Shown: one piece after another, positions 1 through 6,243 of the stretch | Layout of the letters: every line of letters begins with the position of its first letter | Numbering within the stretch: position 1 is the first letter of the stretch | Assembly: GCA_002311645.1 (NCBI GenBank) | Contig: DBYW01000044.1 | Coordinates: 1 to 19,426, forward strand | DNA from: Bacteroidales bacterium UBA1176 | GTDB lineage: Bacteria; Bacteroidota; Bacteroidia; Bacteroidales; WCHB1-69 | Direction of reading: 5' to 3' | Length of the DNA: 19,426 nt | The notes under the pieces: generated by a model | Seen by the model: the letters and a program-made list of their open reading frames with translations, nothing else | Database searches by the model: none | What the model was told of the DNA's origin: nothing | Made by a program: the position numbers and the translations under genes

Positions 1-18
1 GAAGAATGAAGAAATATG

Positions 19-46
19 GGGGACTCGGGAAGGGTCCCCTTTTTTT
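19..46 (+). terminator. Rho-independent terminator of an upstream gene
   Basis: A 6-bp GC stem (GGGGAC at 19-24 with GTCCCC at 34-39) and a 9-base loop run straight into seven T residues at 40-46. This is a standard intrinsic terminator reading rightward, so it probably ends a gene lying left of the window. No coding sequence is visible before it. Confidence 0.75.
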
Positions 47-49
47 GCC

Positions 50-246
50 AATCATTTTGCATTTCAAAATAAATCAGAATTATCCCTTATAGTCTTGCAA
101 AAAAAATGGTGCGATAATCTGCGGAAATCTGCGTGGTCTGCGGGAAAATAAAACGCCCGCAGAACTCGCAGAAAAACGCAGAAAAGATATTACAAGATTC
201 AAAGGGATTATTCTGAAATAAATTATCAAAATCATTTTGTATTTCA
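50..246. repeat. Foldback (palindromic) intergenic repeat with flanking direct repeats
   Basis: Two nested pairs of inverted arms are visible. The outer arms at 74-100 and 190-216 match at 22 of 27 positions. The inner arms at 118-144 and 156-182 each carry three TCTGCG (or CGCAGA) units in register. The whole 74-216 stretch could fold into one long hairpin. Outside the arms, a 17-bp near-perfect direct repeat (AATCATTTTG plus YATTTCA) lies at 50-66 and 230-246, as a target-site duplication or a duplicated insertion boundary would. No open frame inside looks like a gene. It resembles a MITE or other non-autonomous intergenic repeat. Its mobility is inferred, not shown. Confidence 0.6.
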
Positions 247-263
247 GAAAAAGTGTATTTTTG
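236..263 (+). promoter_or_regulatory. Bacteroidota-type promoter for the antitoxin-like gene
   Basis: TATTTTTG at 256-263 fits the -7 consensus TAnnTTTG. A TTTG at 236-239, inside the right-hand direct repeat of the foldback element, could serve as the -33 element, though the 16-base spacing is shorter than usual. Transcription would start around 268-271, leaving almost no leader before the ATG at 274. Confidence 0.45.
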
Positions 264-273
264 CATTCTAACT

Positions 274-471
274 ATGAGCAAGACAACAAAAGAACAGTAT
301 GAGTTTGCCTTGGCAAGAATAGAAGAACTCCTTCCGCAGGTAAATGAATCCACGCCATCCAATGACCGAAAAGCCGTTGAATTGACGATGGTATCGGATG
401 TTGTAATCAACTATGAAAAGGAGCATTTTCCTATTTTGAAAATCACTCCTGCGGAAATGTTAGGTGTATAA
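274..471 (+). CDS. HigA-type antitoxin remnant, helix-turn-helix deleted
   Basis: This 65-residue protein looks like an internally shortened member of the HigA-like antitoxin family (COG5499 type). Residues 1-54 match the usual N-terminal part: a leading YEFALARIEELLP helix, the D-R-K-A-V-E-L segment at 31-37 and the YEKEHFPI segment ending at 54. In intact relatives this is followed by about 55 residues holding a Cro/C1-type HTH (the 'TQxxLA...SRISEYxxG' region). Here the chain passes straight to KITPAEMLGV, which looks like the family's last ten residues. The frame is preserved, so an in-frame deletion is the simplest reading. No toxin gene is adjacent: a foldback repeat lies on the left and nspC on the right. 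The ATG at 274 is preferred over an in-frame GTG at 253, because the GTG overlaps the -7 box. Family recall is by eye. Whether the remnant still does anything is unknown. Confidence 0.6.
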   Translation: MSKTTKEQYEFALARIEELLPQVNESTPSNDRKAVELTMVSDVVINYEKEHFPILKITPAEMLGV

Positions 472-495
472 AATGTATATTATCAATTCTCAATT

Positions 496-1647
496 ATGAA
501 TTACGACTCCCTCCCCTCTCCCTGTTACATTCTCTCCGAGGCTGCCTTGGAGGCCAACCTGCAACTGCTGGACCTCGTCCAAAAAGAGGCCAATGTCTCC
601 ATCATCTGCGCCCTGAAGGGGATGTCGTTCTGGCGCTCCTTCCCGCTCATCAAGAGCTACTTGGCGGGCGCCACCGCATCCTCGCTCCACGAGGCGAGGC
701 TCATCTCGGAGGAGATGTGCTGCGACGCGCACACCTACGCGCCCGTCTATCTCGAGCACGAGTTCCCGCAACTGCTCATCTACAGCAGCCATCTGACCTT
801 CAACTCGTTGAGCCAGTGGGATAAATACAAGGAGACCGCACTCAACAGTCCCAAAAAGGTGAGCTTCGGACTGCGCGTGAACCCCGAGTATTCGGAAATC
901 GAGACCGACCTCTACAACCCTGCCCTGCCGGGCTCGCGCTTGGGCATTCTGGCCGAAGACTTGCCTGCCGACCTGCCCGAGGGCATAGAGGGTCTGCACT
1001 TTCATGTGTTGTGCGAGAACGACAGCTACGCCTTGGAGCACTGCTTGGAGGCCTTTGAACAGCGCTTCGCCCACTATATCCGCCAGTGCAAGTGGGTCAA
1101 CTTCGGGGGCGGACACCACATCACCCGCGCCGACTACAACATCCCGCATCTCATCCAGCTGCTGAAGGACTTCCGCAGCCGCTACCCGAACCTCGAAGAG
1201 GTTATTCTGGAGCCGGGCGAGGCCGTGGGCTGGCAGACCGGTGTGCTCACCTCCACCGTGGAGGACATCGTGGTGAACAAAGGCATCAAAATCGCGATGC
1301 TCAACGTCTCCTTCGCCTGCCACATGCCCGACTGTTTGGAAATGCCCTACAAGCCCACCGTGCTCGGGGCGCACGAGCCCACCGAGGGCGACAAGTTCGT
1401 CTATCGCTTGGGCGGCTGCTCCTGTCTGGCCGGCGACTATATCGGGATGGGCGACTTCGCCTTCGACGAGCCCTTGGAGGTCGGCGACCGCATTGTGTTC
1501 GACGATATGATTCACTACACGATGGTGAAGACCACCTTCTTCAACGGGGTGGCGCACCCCTCCATCGGGATGATTCACCGGGATGGCGAGTTTGAGTTGC
1601 TGTCGGAACCGGGCGACTATCTCTCCTACAAAGCCAAATTGGGATAA
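496..1647 (+). CDS. nspC: Carboxynorspermidine/carboxyspermidine decarboxylase
   Basis: This 383-residue cytosolic enzyme would remove CO2 from carboxynorspermidine or carboxyspermidine, the last step of the aspartate-semialdehyde route to norspermidine or spermidine. It is a fold-type III (alanine racemase-like) PLP enzyme. K41 in the CALKGMSFW motif is the expected PLP-binding lysine. HFHVLCEN (168-175), the glycine-rich phosphate loop GGGHH (204-208) and EPGEAVGW (239-246) follow in order. GGCSCLAGD (306-314) carries the conserved C-terminal active-site cysteine from the partner subunit. Length and motif order fit NspC better than diaminopimelate decarboxylase. The gene starts 24 bases after the antitoxin-like stop, with no separate promoter seen. 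Its stop overlaps the next start (TAATG). The partner carboxynorspermidine dehydrogenase is not in the window, so the exact polyamine is not determined. Confidence 0.9.
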   Translation: MNYDSLPSPCYILSEAALEANLQLLDLVQKEANVSIICALKGMSFWRSFPLIKSYLAGATASSLHEARLISEEMCCDAHTYAPVYLEHEFPQLLIYSSHLTFNSLSQWDKYKETALNSPKKVSFGLRVNPEYSEIETDLYNPALPGSRLGILAEDLPADLPEGIEGLHFHVLCENDSYALEHCLEAFEQRFAHYIRQCKWVNFGGGHHITRADYNIPHLIQLLKDFRSRYPNLEEVILEPGEAVGWQTGVLTSTVEDIVVNKGIKIAMLNVSFACHMPDCLEMPYKPTVLGAHEPTEGDKFVYRLGGCSCLAGDYIGMGDFAFDEPLEVGDRIVFDDMIHYTMVKTTFFNGVAHPSIGMIHRDGEFELLSEPGDYLSYKAKLG

Positions 1648-2066
1648 TGGAATATACTTTCAAACAACGGGAGCACAACGGGAGGACAGAGGTTTACGAC
1701 CCCGTTAGGAAAAGATGGCTGCTGATGACGCCGGAAGAGCGCGTGCGTCAGTTTTTCATCCTGTACCTGCTGAATGTCAAGGGCTTTCCACTATCGCACC
1801 TTTCCGTGGAAAAGGCCATCACCGTGAATGGGCTCACGAAACGCTACGACATCGTCGTTTTCGGTCCGAATCAAAAACCCTATCTGGTGGTGGAGTGCAA
1901 GGCCCCGGAGGTGGAGATCACCCAGGCAGTGCTGGAGCAGGCGGGGCGCTACAACAGCACGCTGCACGCCCCCTACTTGGGCGTCACCAACGGACACACG
2001 CAGTATTTCTTCTCCATCAATTTCGAGACCGGGGAGATCACTCCGGTGGATTTGGAAAGCGTATAA
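1647..2066 (+). CDS. Stand-alone HSDR_N-like PD-(D/E)XK protein
   Basis: This 139-residue protein resembles the N-terminal nuclease domain of type I restriction R subunits (the HSDR_N_2 type), but without helicase or other parts. The core site looks complete: E31 in the early helix, D68 in the RYDIVVF strand, E83-C-K85 after the PYLVV strand, and Q98-x3-Y102, the QxxxY motif of RecB-like nucleases. It therefore has the residues to cut DNA. Single-domain homologues are, as I recall, common in Bacteroidota without any restriction partners, and their job is not established. The ATG overlaps the nspC stop by one base (TAATG), so translation of the two is probably coupled. No methylase or specificity subunit is nearby, so it should not be called a working restriction system. 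Confidence 0.75.
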   Translation: MEYTFKQREHNGRTEVYDPVRKRWLLMTPEERVRQFFILYLLNVKGFPLSHLSVEKAITVNGLTKRYDIVVFGPNQKPYLVVECKAPEVEITQAVLEQAGRYNSTLHAPYLGVTNGHTQYFFSINFETGEITPVDLESV

Positions 2067-2069
2067 GTG

Positions 2070-2126
2070 GCGATTTACGATTTACGATTTGCGACCGTAC
2101 ATCGTAAATCGCACATCGAAAATCGT
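2070..2126. repeat. CGATTTACGA-type intergenic repeat with dyad symmetry
   Basis: Between the nuclease-like gene and the barrel protein gene, short units of CGATTTACGA recur. GCGATTTACGA at 2070-2080 is a perfect inverted match to TCGTAAATCGC at 2102-2112, and weaker copies flank it (2081-2092 and 2115-2126). There is no T-run, so it is not a clear terminator. It looks like one of the simple AT-rich intergenic repeats common in this phylum. The rest of 2067-2263 shows only the promoter listed next. Confidence 0.5.
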
Positions 2127-2176
2127 CTATAATCTTCGGTCACTTTGGCCAGAATTCCATTATAAAGATATTTTGC

Positions 2177-2184
2177 TATTTTTG
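2177..2184 (+). promoter_or_regulatory. -7 box of the outer-membrane protein gene
   Basis: TATTTTTG matches TAnnTTTG. No convincing -33 TTTG is seen at the usual distance. The start codon is at 2264, giving a leader of roughly 70-75 bases that ends in an A-rich stretch before ATG. Confidence 0.5.
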
Positions 2185-2263
2185 CGCGCTCATTTTCGAT
2201 TTGGAATCAACAATAAAACCACACAAACTACGTTATCAAGAAATCTGAAAAATACACATATCT

Positions 2264-2857
2264 ATGAAAAAAAACGTATTCTTTACACTGATGATGGCTG
2301 TCCTTTTACTTGCCAGCCAATCTGTTAACGCACAGTCTACGAACTCAAATCCGGCCCCGGAGAAGAAAGTTTCCTACAATATGATTAATGAATATGGATT
2401 CTTCTTGGGTGGTGTTTGTGGCGTCACCGGCACTTTTGTCAATAGCATCAAGTTCAATCGCACCAATGACTTGATAGGTATTGGTGTGGGTTATTCTTTT
2501 GACTCTGACAACGGTCAGGGAATTCCGATGTTCCTCAACTATCGTCACTATTTTGAAAGACCCCGTGCTTTGAAGCCGCTGATCAATATTGCCGCCGGTA
2601 CCACGTTCAACTTCTGGACCCGTGATTATTGGACGATGGATGACATCTATTACGATGATTTAGATAGGGATGATATTGTGGACCCAGGCTACTATGGATC
2701 TGTTAAAGGTCGCGGATTTGGTCTCTACGCCACGATTGCGTCAGGTTTCAAGGTCAAGGCTTTCTCCTTCACTGCCGGTTTCTTCCTTCGTACCAGTCCC
2801 ATTTACAATAACGCCTTTAGTGGCGGCATAGATGTAAAAGTCGGTTATACCTTCTAA
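2264..2857 (+). CDS. Small outer-membrane beta-barrel-like protein
   Basis: This is a 197-residue exported protein of unknown function. Residues 1-23 form a signal peptide (KK, a hydrophobic core, then a cleavage site near SVNA|Q). The rest alternates polar and hydrophobic residues with many aromatics and glycines (FFLGG, IGVGYSF, FLNYRHYF, GLYATIASGF, FSFTAGFFLR). It ends in VKVGYTF, a terminal aromatic as is usual for barrel proteins handled by the BAM complex. An acidic, tyrosine-rich stretch near residues 125-140 (DDIYYDDLDRDD) could be an external loop. It may be a small OmpA/OmpW-like or 'PorT-family' barrel, but I cannot assign a family. It is monocistronic: its own -7 box lies upstream and a terminator begins at the stop codon. 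Confidence 0.8.
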   Translation: MKKNVFFTLMMAVLLLASQSVNAQSTNSNPAPEKKVSYNMINEYGFFLGGVCGVTGTFVNSIKFNRTNDLIGIGVGYSFDSDNGQGIPMFLNYRHYFERPRALKPLINIAAGTTFNFWTRDYWTMDDIYYDDLDRDDIVDPGYYGSVKGRGFGLYATIASGFKVKAFSFTAGFFLRTSPIYNNAFSGGIDVKVGYTF

Positions 2858-2885
2858 AAAAATCGGGTCATTGACCCGATTTTTT
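2857..2885. terminator. Bidirectional terminator between convergent genes
   Basis: ATCGGGTCA at 2862-2870 and TGACCCGAT at 2872-2880 form a near-perfect hairpin, with a run of A on the left and a run of T on the right. It can end transcription both from the barrel protein gene (plus, stop at 2857) and from AMP nucleosidase (minus, stop at 2886). Confidence 0.85.
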
Positions 2886-3671
2886 TTATTCATAGTAGTC
2901 GAATTTCAAGTGCTTCACCGTTATTCCCTTGTTGATGAGCTGCTTCAGGGAGTCGATGCCGATTTGCAGGTGGCGGAGACTGTAATTGGCACTCACCATC
3001 TTGTCGGATTTTTCAGTTTTGACGCCGTCGGGCAGCATGGGTTGGTCGGAGACCAGTAGCAGGGCGCCGGTCGGGATACGGTTATAGAACCCCACCGAGA
3101 AGAGGGTGGCCGTTTCCATATCGACAGCGGTGGCGCGGATGCGGCGCAGGTAGTCCTTGAACTCCTCGTCGTGCTCCCACACACGGCGGTTGGTGGTGTA
3201 GACCGTGCCGGTCCAGTAGTCCAGACTGTAGTCGCGGATGGTGGTGGAGATGGCCTTCTCAAGGTTGAAGGCGGGCAACGCGGGCACCTCCTCGGGGAAA
3301 TAGTCGCGGGATGTACCCTCGCCCCGGATGCCGGCAATGGGCAGCAGCAGCTCGCCCAAGCCGATGTAGGACTTCAAACTGCCGCACTTGCCCAGAAAGA
3401 GCACGGCCTTGGGCATCACCGCTGTCAGCAGGTCCATAATGGTCGCAGCGTTCGAGCTGCCCATCGTGAAATTGATGATGGTGATGTCGTCCTTTGTGGC
3501 CGAACGCATCGGACGCCCCTCGCCGTAGATGGGCACCCCCATCATATCGGCAAAGTTCTGCACATAATCCTGAAAATTGGTCAGCAGGATATAGCGCCCA
3601 AATTCTTCCAATTGCATGCCTGTGTAACGAGGCAGCCAGTTCTGTACAATTTCTTCTTTGGTCTTCAACAT
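2886..3671 (-). CDS. amn: AMP nucleosidase, short Bacteroidota form
   Basis: The 261-residue cytosolic enzyme is expected to split AMP into adenine and ribose 5-phosphate in purine salvage. It has the phosphorylase (PNP_UDP) fold motifs in order: the phosphate-site GSSNAATIMD (71-80), GKCGSL (94-99), VDMETATLF (183-191) with the ribose-binding Met-Glu pair, and the purine-site SDQP (208-211). The N-terminal sequence KTKEEIVQNWLPRYTG is characteristic of the Bacteroidota AMP nucleosidase group. The E. coli enzyme (about 484 residues) carries an extra N-terminal domain absent here. The ATG at 3671 is chosen because an in-frame ATG at 3704 lies upstream of the TACATTTG -7 box at 3701-3694, so it would not be in the transcript. 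Substrate choice over other nucleosides rests on family resemblance. Confidence 0.88.
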   Translation of the reverse strand: MLKTKEEIVQNWLPRYTGMQLEEFGRYILLTNFQDYVQNFADMMGVPIYGEGRPMRSATKDDITIINFTMGSSNAATIMDLLTAVMPKAVLFLGKCGSLKSYIGLGELLLPIAGIRGEGTSRDYFPEEVPALPAFNLEKAISTTIRDYSLDYWTGTVYTTNRRVWEHDEEFKDYLRRIRATAVDMETATLFSVGFYNRIPTGALLLVSDQPMLPDGVKTEKSDKMVSANYSLRHLQIGIDSLKQLINKGITVKHLKFDYYE

Positions 3672-3693
3672 GATTTTAAGGCTAAAAACGGGG

Positions 3694-3701
3694 CAAATGT
3701 A
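3694..3701 (-). promoter_or_regulatory. -7 box of the AMP nucleosidase gene
   Basis: On the minus strand this reads TACATTTG, a match to TAnnTTTG, 22 bases before the ATG at 3671. It rules out the longer reading frame start at 3704. Confidence 0.6.
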
Positions 3702-3840
3702 CATAAATTTTGAATATACACAGACATGATGTTATTGCCTTGTTGAAGGCAGGGTACGCTCCGTCTCTGCGAATAACAGAGGAAAAAATGGAATAAGGTT
3801 CAGCTGGCAGTGGGCTTCATGTTTTTTCATGATTATATCA

Positions 3841-5877
3841 TCACCGCATGGCTCTCATCGCATTGAGCACGGCAAGGACGGTGACGCCCACATCGGCGAA
3901 GACGGCCATCCATAGGGTGGCAATGCCGAATGCGGCGAGCAGCAGCACGGCGACTTTGACACCGATGGCGAACCAGACGTTTTGCCGGGCAATAGACAGG
4001 GTGCGGCGGGCAATGTGCATGGCCACAGCGACTTTGGAGGGCTTGTCGTCCATTAATACCACGTCGGCGGCCTCGATGGCGGCTTCACTGCCCAGACCGC
4101 CCATGGCGATGCCCACGTCGGCACGTGCCAACACGGGCGCATCGTTGATGCCGTCGCCCACGAAAGCCACAAAACTATCATCACTGCGTTCGCGCATCAG
4201 GTGCTCCATGTACTGCACCTTGTCGGTAGGCAGCAATCCAGCATGAAACTCCGTAAGCTGCAACTTGCCGGCGACCTCTGCCGCCACCTCCTGACGGTCG
4301 CCCGTCAGCATCACTATGCGGGAAACGCCGGCCTGGTATAGTTGTTCGATGGCTTCGGGGCTCTCCTCTTTCATCTTGTCGTTGATGATGATATGGCCAG
4401 CGTACTCCCCGTTGACGGCCACGTGGATGATGGTGCCCGCAAGGTGGCATTCGTGCCATGGAATGCCCATGACCTCCATCATCTTGGTGTTGCCCACACA
4501 CACTAAATCATGGCCCACGAAGGCGCGGACGCCATGTCCGGCAATCTCTTCCACCTGTTCGACCTTGCACCCGTCGGTGGCCTCGTCGGGAAAGGCATCG
4601 CGCAAGGCGGCTCCGATGGGATGGGTGGAGAAGTGCTCCACGTGGGCCGCTAAATGCAGCAAATGGTGCTCGTCACACTTTTCCGGGTGGACGGCCTCCA
4701 CGGCAAATTGGCCGTGCGTGAGGGTTCCAGTTTTATCGAATACTACCGTGCCTACCTTGGCTAATACGTCCATGTAGTTGGATCCTTTGATGAGAATGCC
4801 TTTGCGCGAGGCACCCCCGATGCCGCCGAAGAAGGTGAGCGGCACACTGATGACCAAGGCGCACGGGCAGGATACTATCAGGAACATCAGGGCGCGGTAG
4901 AGCCATACGGGGAAACTTGTCGCGAAATGCCCGGAGAAAAGAGGTGGCAACAGGGCCAAAGCAAGGGCGGCAAACACAACCACAGGCGTGTAGATGCGGG
5001 CAAATCGGGTGATGAAGGCTTCGCTTTTAGACTTGTGCTCGTTGGCATCCTCTACCAGATGGATGATTTTAGACACGGTACTCTCGCCAAACTCCTTGGT
5101 GACCCGCATCTTGATGACGCCGGAAATGTTGACACAACCCGAGGTGACCTCGTCGTCCACGGTCACGTCGCGGGGCATGCTTTCGCCTGTCAGGGCCACT
5201 GTGTTGAGAGAGGTGCTGCCTTCTATGACCACGCCGTCCAATGGGATTTTTTCACCCGGACGGATGATGACAACCTCATTTACAGACACTTGTTCAGGGG
5301 CAATAGTGACTTCCTGCCCGTCGTGCAGAACGGTCGCCGTGTCGGGTCGGATGTCCATCAAATGGGCGATGCTTTCGCGGCTTCTGCCCTCGGCATAGCC
5401 CTCGAACAATTCGCCGATCTGGAAGAAAAGCATCACGAAGACCGCCTCCGGATATTGCGTTTCTGCACCGGGCAGGAAACCTATGCAGAGTGCGCCGATG
5501 GTGGCTATTGACATCAGAAAGTGTTCGTTGAAGGCCTCTCCTTGCGCCAAGTCCTCGACTGCCTCCTTGAGCGTATCGTAGCCGATGAGCAAATAGGGTA
5601 CGAGATAGACCAACAGCAGTTGCCATGCGTTGAGATTGCTGTATTTTTCTATAAGAACGGCTCCCACCAACAGAACCACGGTTGCTGCAATCTTCCATAT
5701 CTGGGATTTCAGATCTTCGTGATGGTGATGATGGTGCTCATGCTCATGATGGTGATGTTCGTCGCCCTCATGGTCATGATGGTGTTTGTGGGTGTCGCAG
5801 CAGTGATTGTGCGACGGTCCGTTCGCATGATGCGAATGGTTGTGATGCAGGTTCTCGGAATTACTTTTAGCAGACAT
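3841..5877 (-). CDS. Zn/Cd/Pb-exporting P1B-type ATPase with histidine-rich N-terminus
   Basis: A 678-residue inner-membrane pump, most like ZntA/CadA, that would export divalent soft metals using ATP. Key sites are TGES (230-233, dephosphorylation), CPC (337-339) in the transport helix, DKTGT with the phosphorylated D381, the HP pair (419-420) of the nucleotide domain, TGD (525-527) and GDGIND (574-579). K641 and D662 near the C-terminus, together with CPC, mark the P1B-2 zinc/cadmium/lead class. The usual N-terminal HMA domain is missing. In its place residues 11-53 hold 23 histidines plus a CC pair at 26-27, a probable metal-binding or buffering tail. The ATG at 5877 is preferred over an in-frame ATG at 5901, which would add eight residues before MSAKSN. 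A Fur-like palindrome lies 74 bases upstream. Export direction and metal are family inferences. Confidence 0.9.
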   Translation of the reverse strand: MSAKSNSENLHHNHSHHANGPSHNHCCDTHKHHHDHEGDEHHHHEHEHHHHHHEDLKSQIWKIAATVVLLVGAVLIEKYSNLNAWQLLLVYLVPYLLIGYDTLKEAVEDLAQGEAFNEHFLMSIATIGALCIGFLPGAETQYPEAVFVMLFFQIGELFEGYAEGRSRESIAHLMDIRPDTATVLHDGQEVTIAPEQVSVNEVVIIRPGEKIPLDGVVIEGSTSLNTVALTGESMPRDVTVDDEVTSGCVNISGVIKMRVTKEFGESTVSKIIHLVEDANEHKSKSEAFITRFARIYTPVVVFAALALALLPPLFSGHFATSFPVWLYRALMFLIVSCPCALVISVPLTFFGGIGGASRKGILIKGSNYMDVLAKVGTVVFDKTGTLTHGQFAVEAVHPEKCDEHHLLHLAAHVEHFSTHPIGAALRDAFPDEATDGCKVEQVEEIAGHGVRAFVGHDLVCVGNTKMMEVMGIPWHECHLAGTIIHVAVNGEYAGHIIINDKMKEESPEAIEQLYQAGVSRIVMLTGDRQEVAAEVAGKLQLTEFHAGLLPTDKVQYMEHLMRERSDDSFVAFVGDGINDAPVLARADVGIAMGGLGSEAAIEAADVVLMDDKPSKVAVAMHIARRTLSIARQNVWFAIGVKVAVLLLAAFGIATLWMAVFADVGVTVLAVLNAMRAMR

Positions 5878-5950
5878 ATTTTTAATTTTTATTATTAGCA
5901 ATCCTGTGTGGAATCTCTGGCGATTTCGGCGGCAAAATTGCGCAATATTT

Positions 5951-5969
5951 TTTGCAACTGAGTTGCAAA
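5951..5969. promoter_or_regulatory. Fur-family-like operator palindrome upstream of the metal ATPase
   Basis: TTTGCAACT-G-AGTTGCAAA is a perfect 19-bp palindrome (arms 5951-5959 and 5961-5969). Its core TGCAACT-N-AGTTGCA has the 7-1-7 layout of Fur/Zur/PerR boxes. A second short palindrome, ATTGCGCAAT, lies at 5937-5946, and on the minus strand CAATTTTG (5940-5933) is a weak -7 box. The palindrome would then overlap the -33 region of the ATPase promoter. Metal-responsive repression is inferred. No regulator gene is in the window. Confidence 0.5.
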
Positions 5970-5999
5970 GTTGCGCTCAAGGGTGTTTGCTTAGCTGTC

Positions 6000-6095
6000 G
6001 GCCTTTGGCTGTTGGTGGTTGGAACTTGGAACTTGAAACTATAAGGCCTTTGGCTGTTGGTGGTTGGAACTTGGAACTATGGTTATGAACTATAA
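6000..6095. repeat. 45-bp tandem repeat, two copies, GT-rich
   Basis: Copy 1 (6000-6044) and copy 2 (6045-6095) share an identical 34-base start, GGCCTTTGGCTGTTGGTGG onward to GGAACT. They then diverge slightly and both end in ACTATAA. A third start (GGTCTTTG) follows at 6096. The unit carries the TTGGTGGTTGG motif seen again at 6515-6540. Confidence 0.85.
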
Positions 6096-6146
6096 GGTCT
6101 TTGTTCGTTGATAATTAAGAAATTAAGGAGTTGAGAAATTAATTTC

Positions 6147-6190
6147 GACAGCCAACATCCAACGGCTAACAACCAACAGCCACTGGCCGT
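6147..6190. repeat. Inverted counterpart of the GT-rich repeat
   Basis: This CA-rich stretch (CGACAGCCAACATCCAACGG and onward) is, on the other strand, a diverged form of the TGTCGGCCTTTGGCTGTTGG unit at 5996-6016. The 6000-6190 segment can therefore fold back on itself. The match is imperfect. Confidence 0.55.
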
Positions 6191-6243
6191 TAGCAGTTAG
6201 CTATTCGCTTTAACTCTTATCTATTAACTATAAACTTCATTTA

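Noticed and set aside
50..246. CRISPR array, because TCTGCG units repeat at about 10-base spacing
   Set aside because: The units are only 6 bases, the spacing is far too short, half are inverted, and there are no cas genes.
490..1578. A 362-codon minus-strand frame opposite nspC
   Set aside because: NspC is certain from its motifs. The antisense frame arises from GC-rich third positions and shows no domain or signal.
1647..2066. Type I restriction-modification locus
   Set aside because: Only the N-terminal nuclease-like domain is present. There are no helicase, methylase or specificity genes nearby.
3705..3840. Small hairpins GCCTT/AAGGC and CTCTG/CAGAG after the metal ATPase as its terminator
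   Set aside because: Stems of five bases and no following T-run on the minus strand. No terminator could be assigned.
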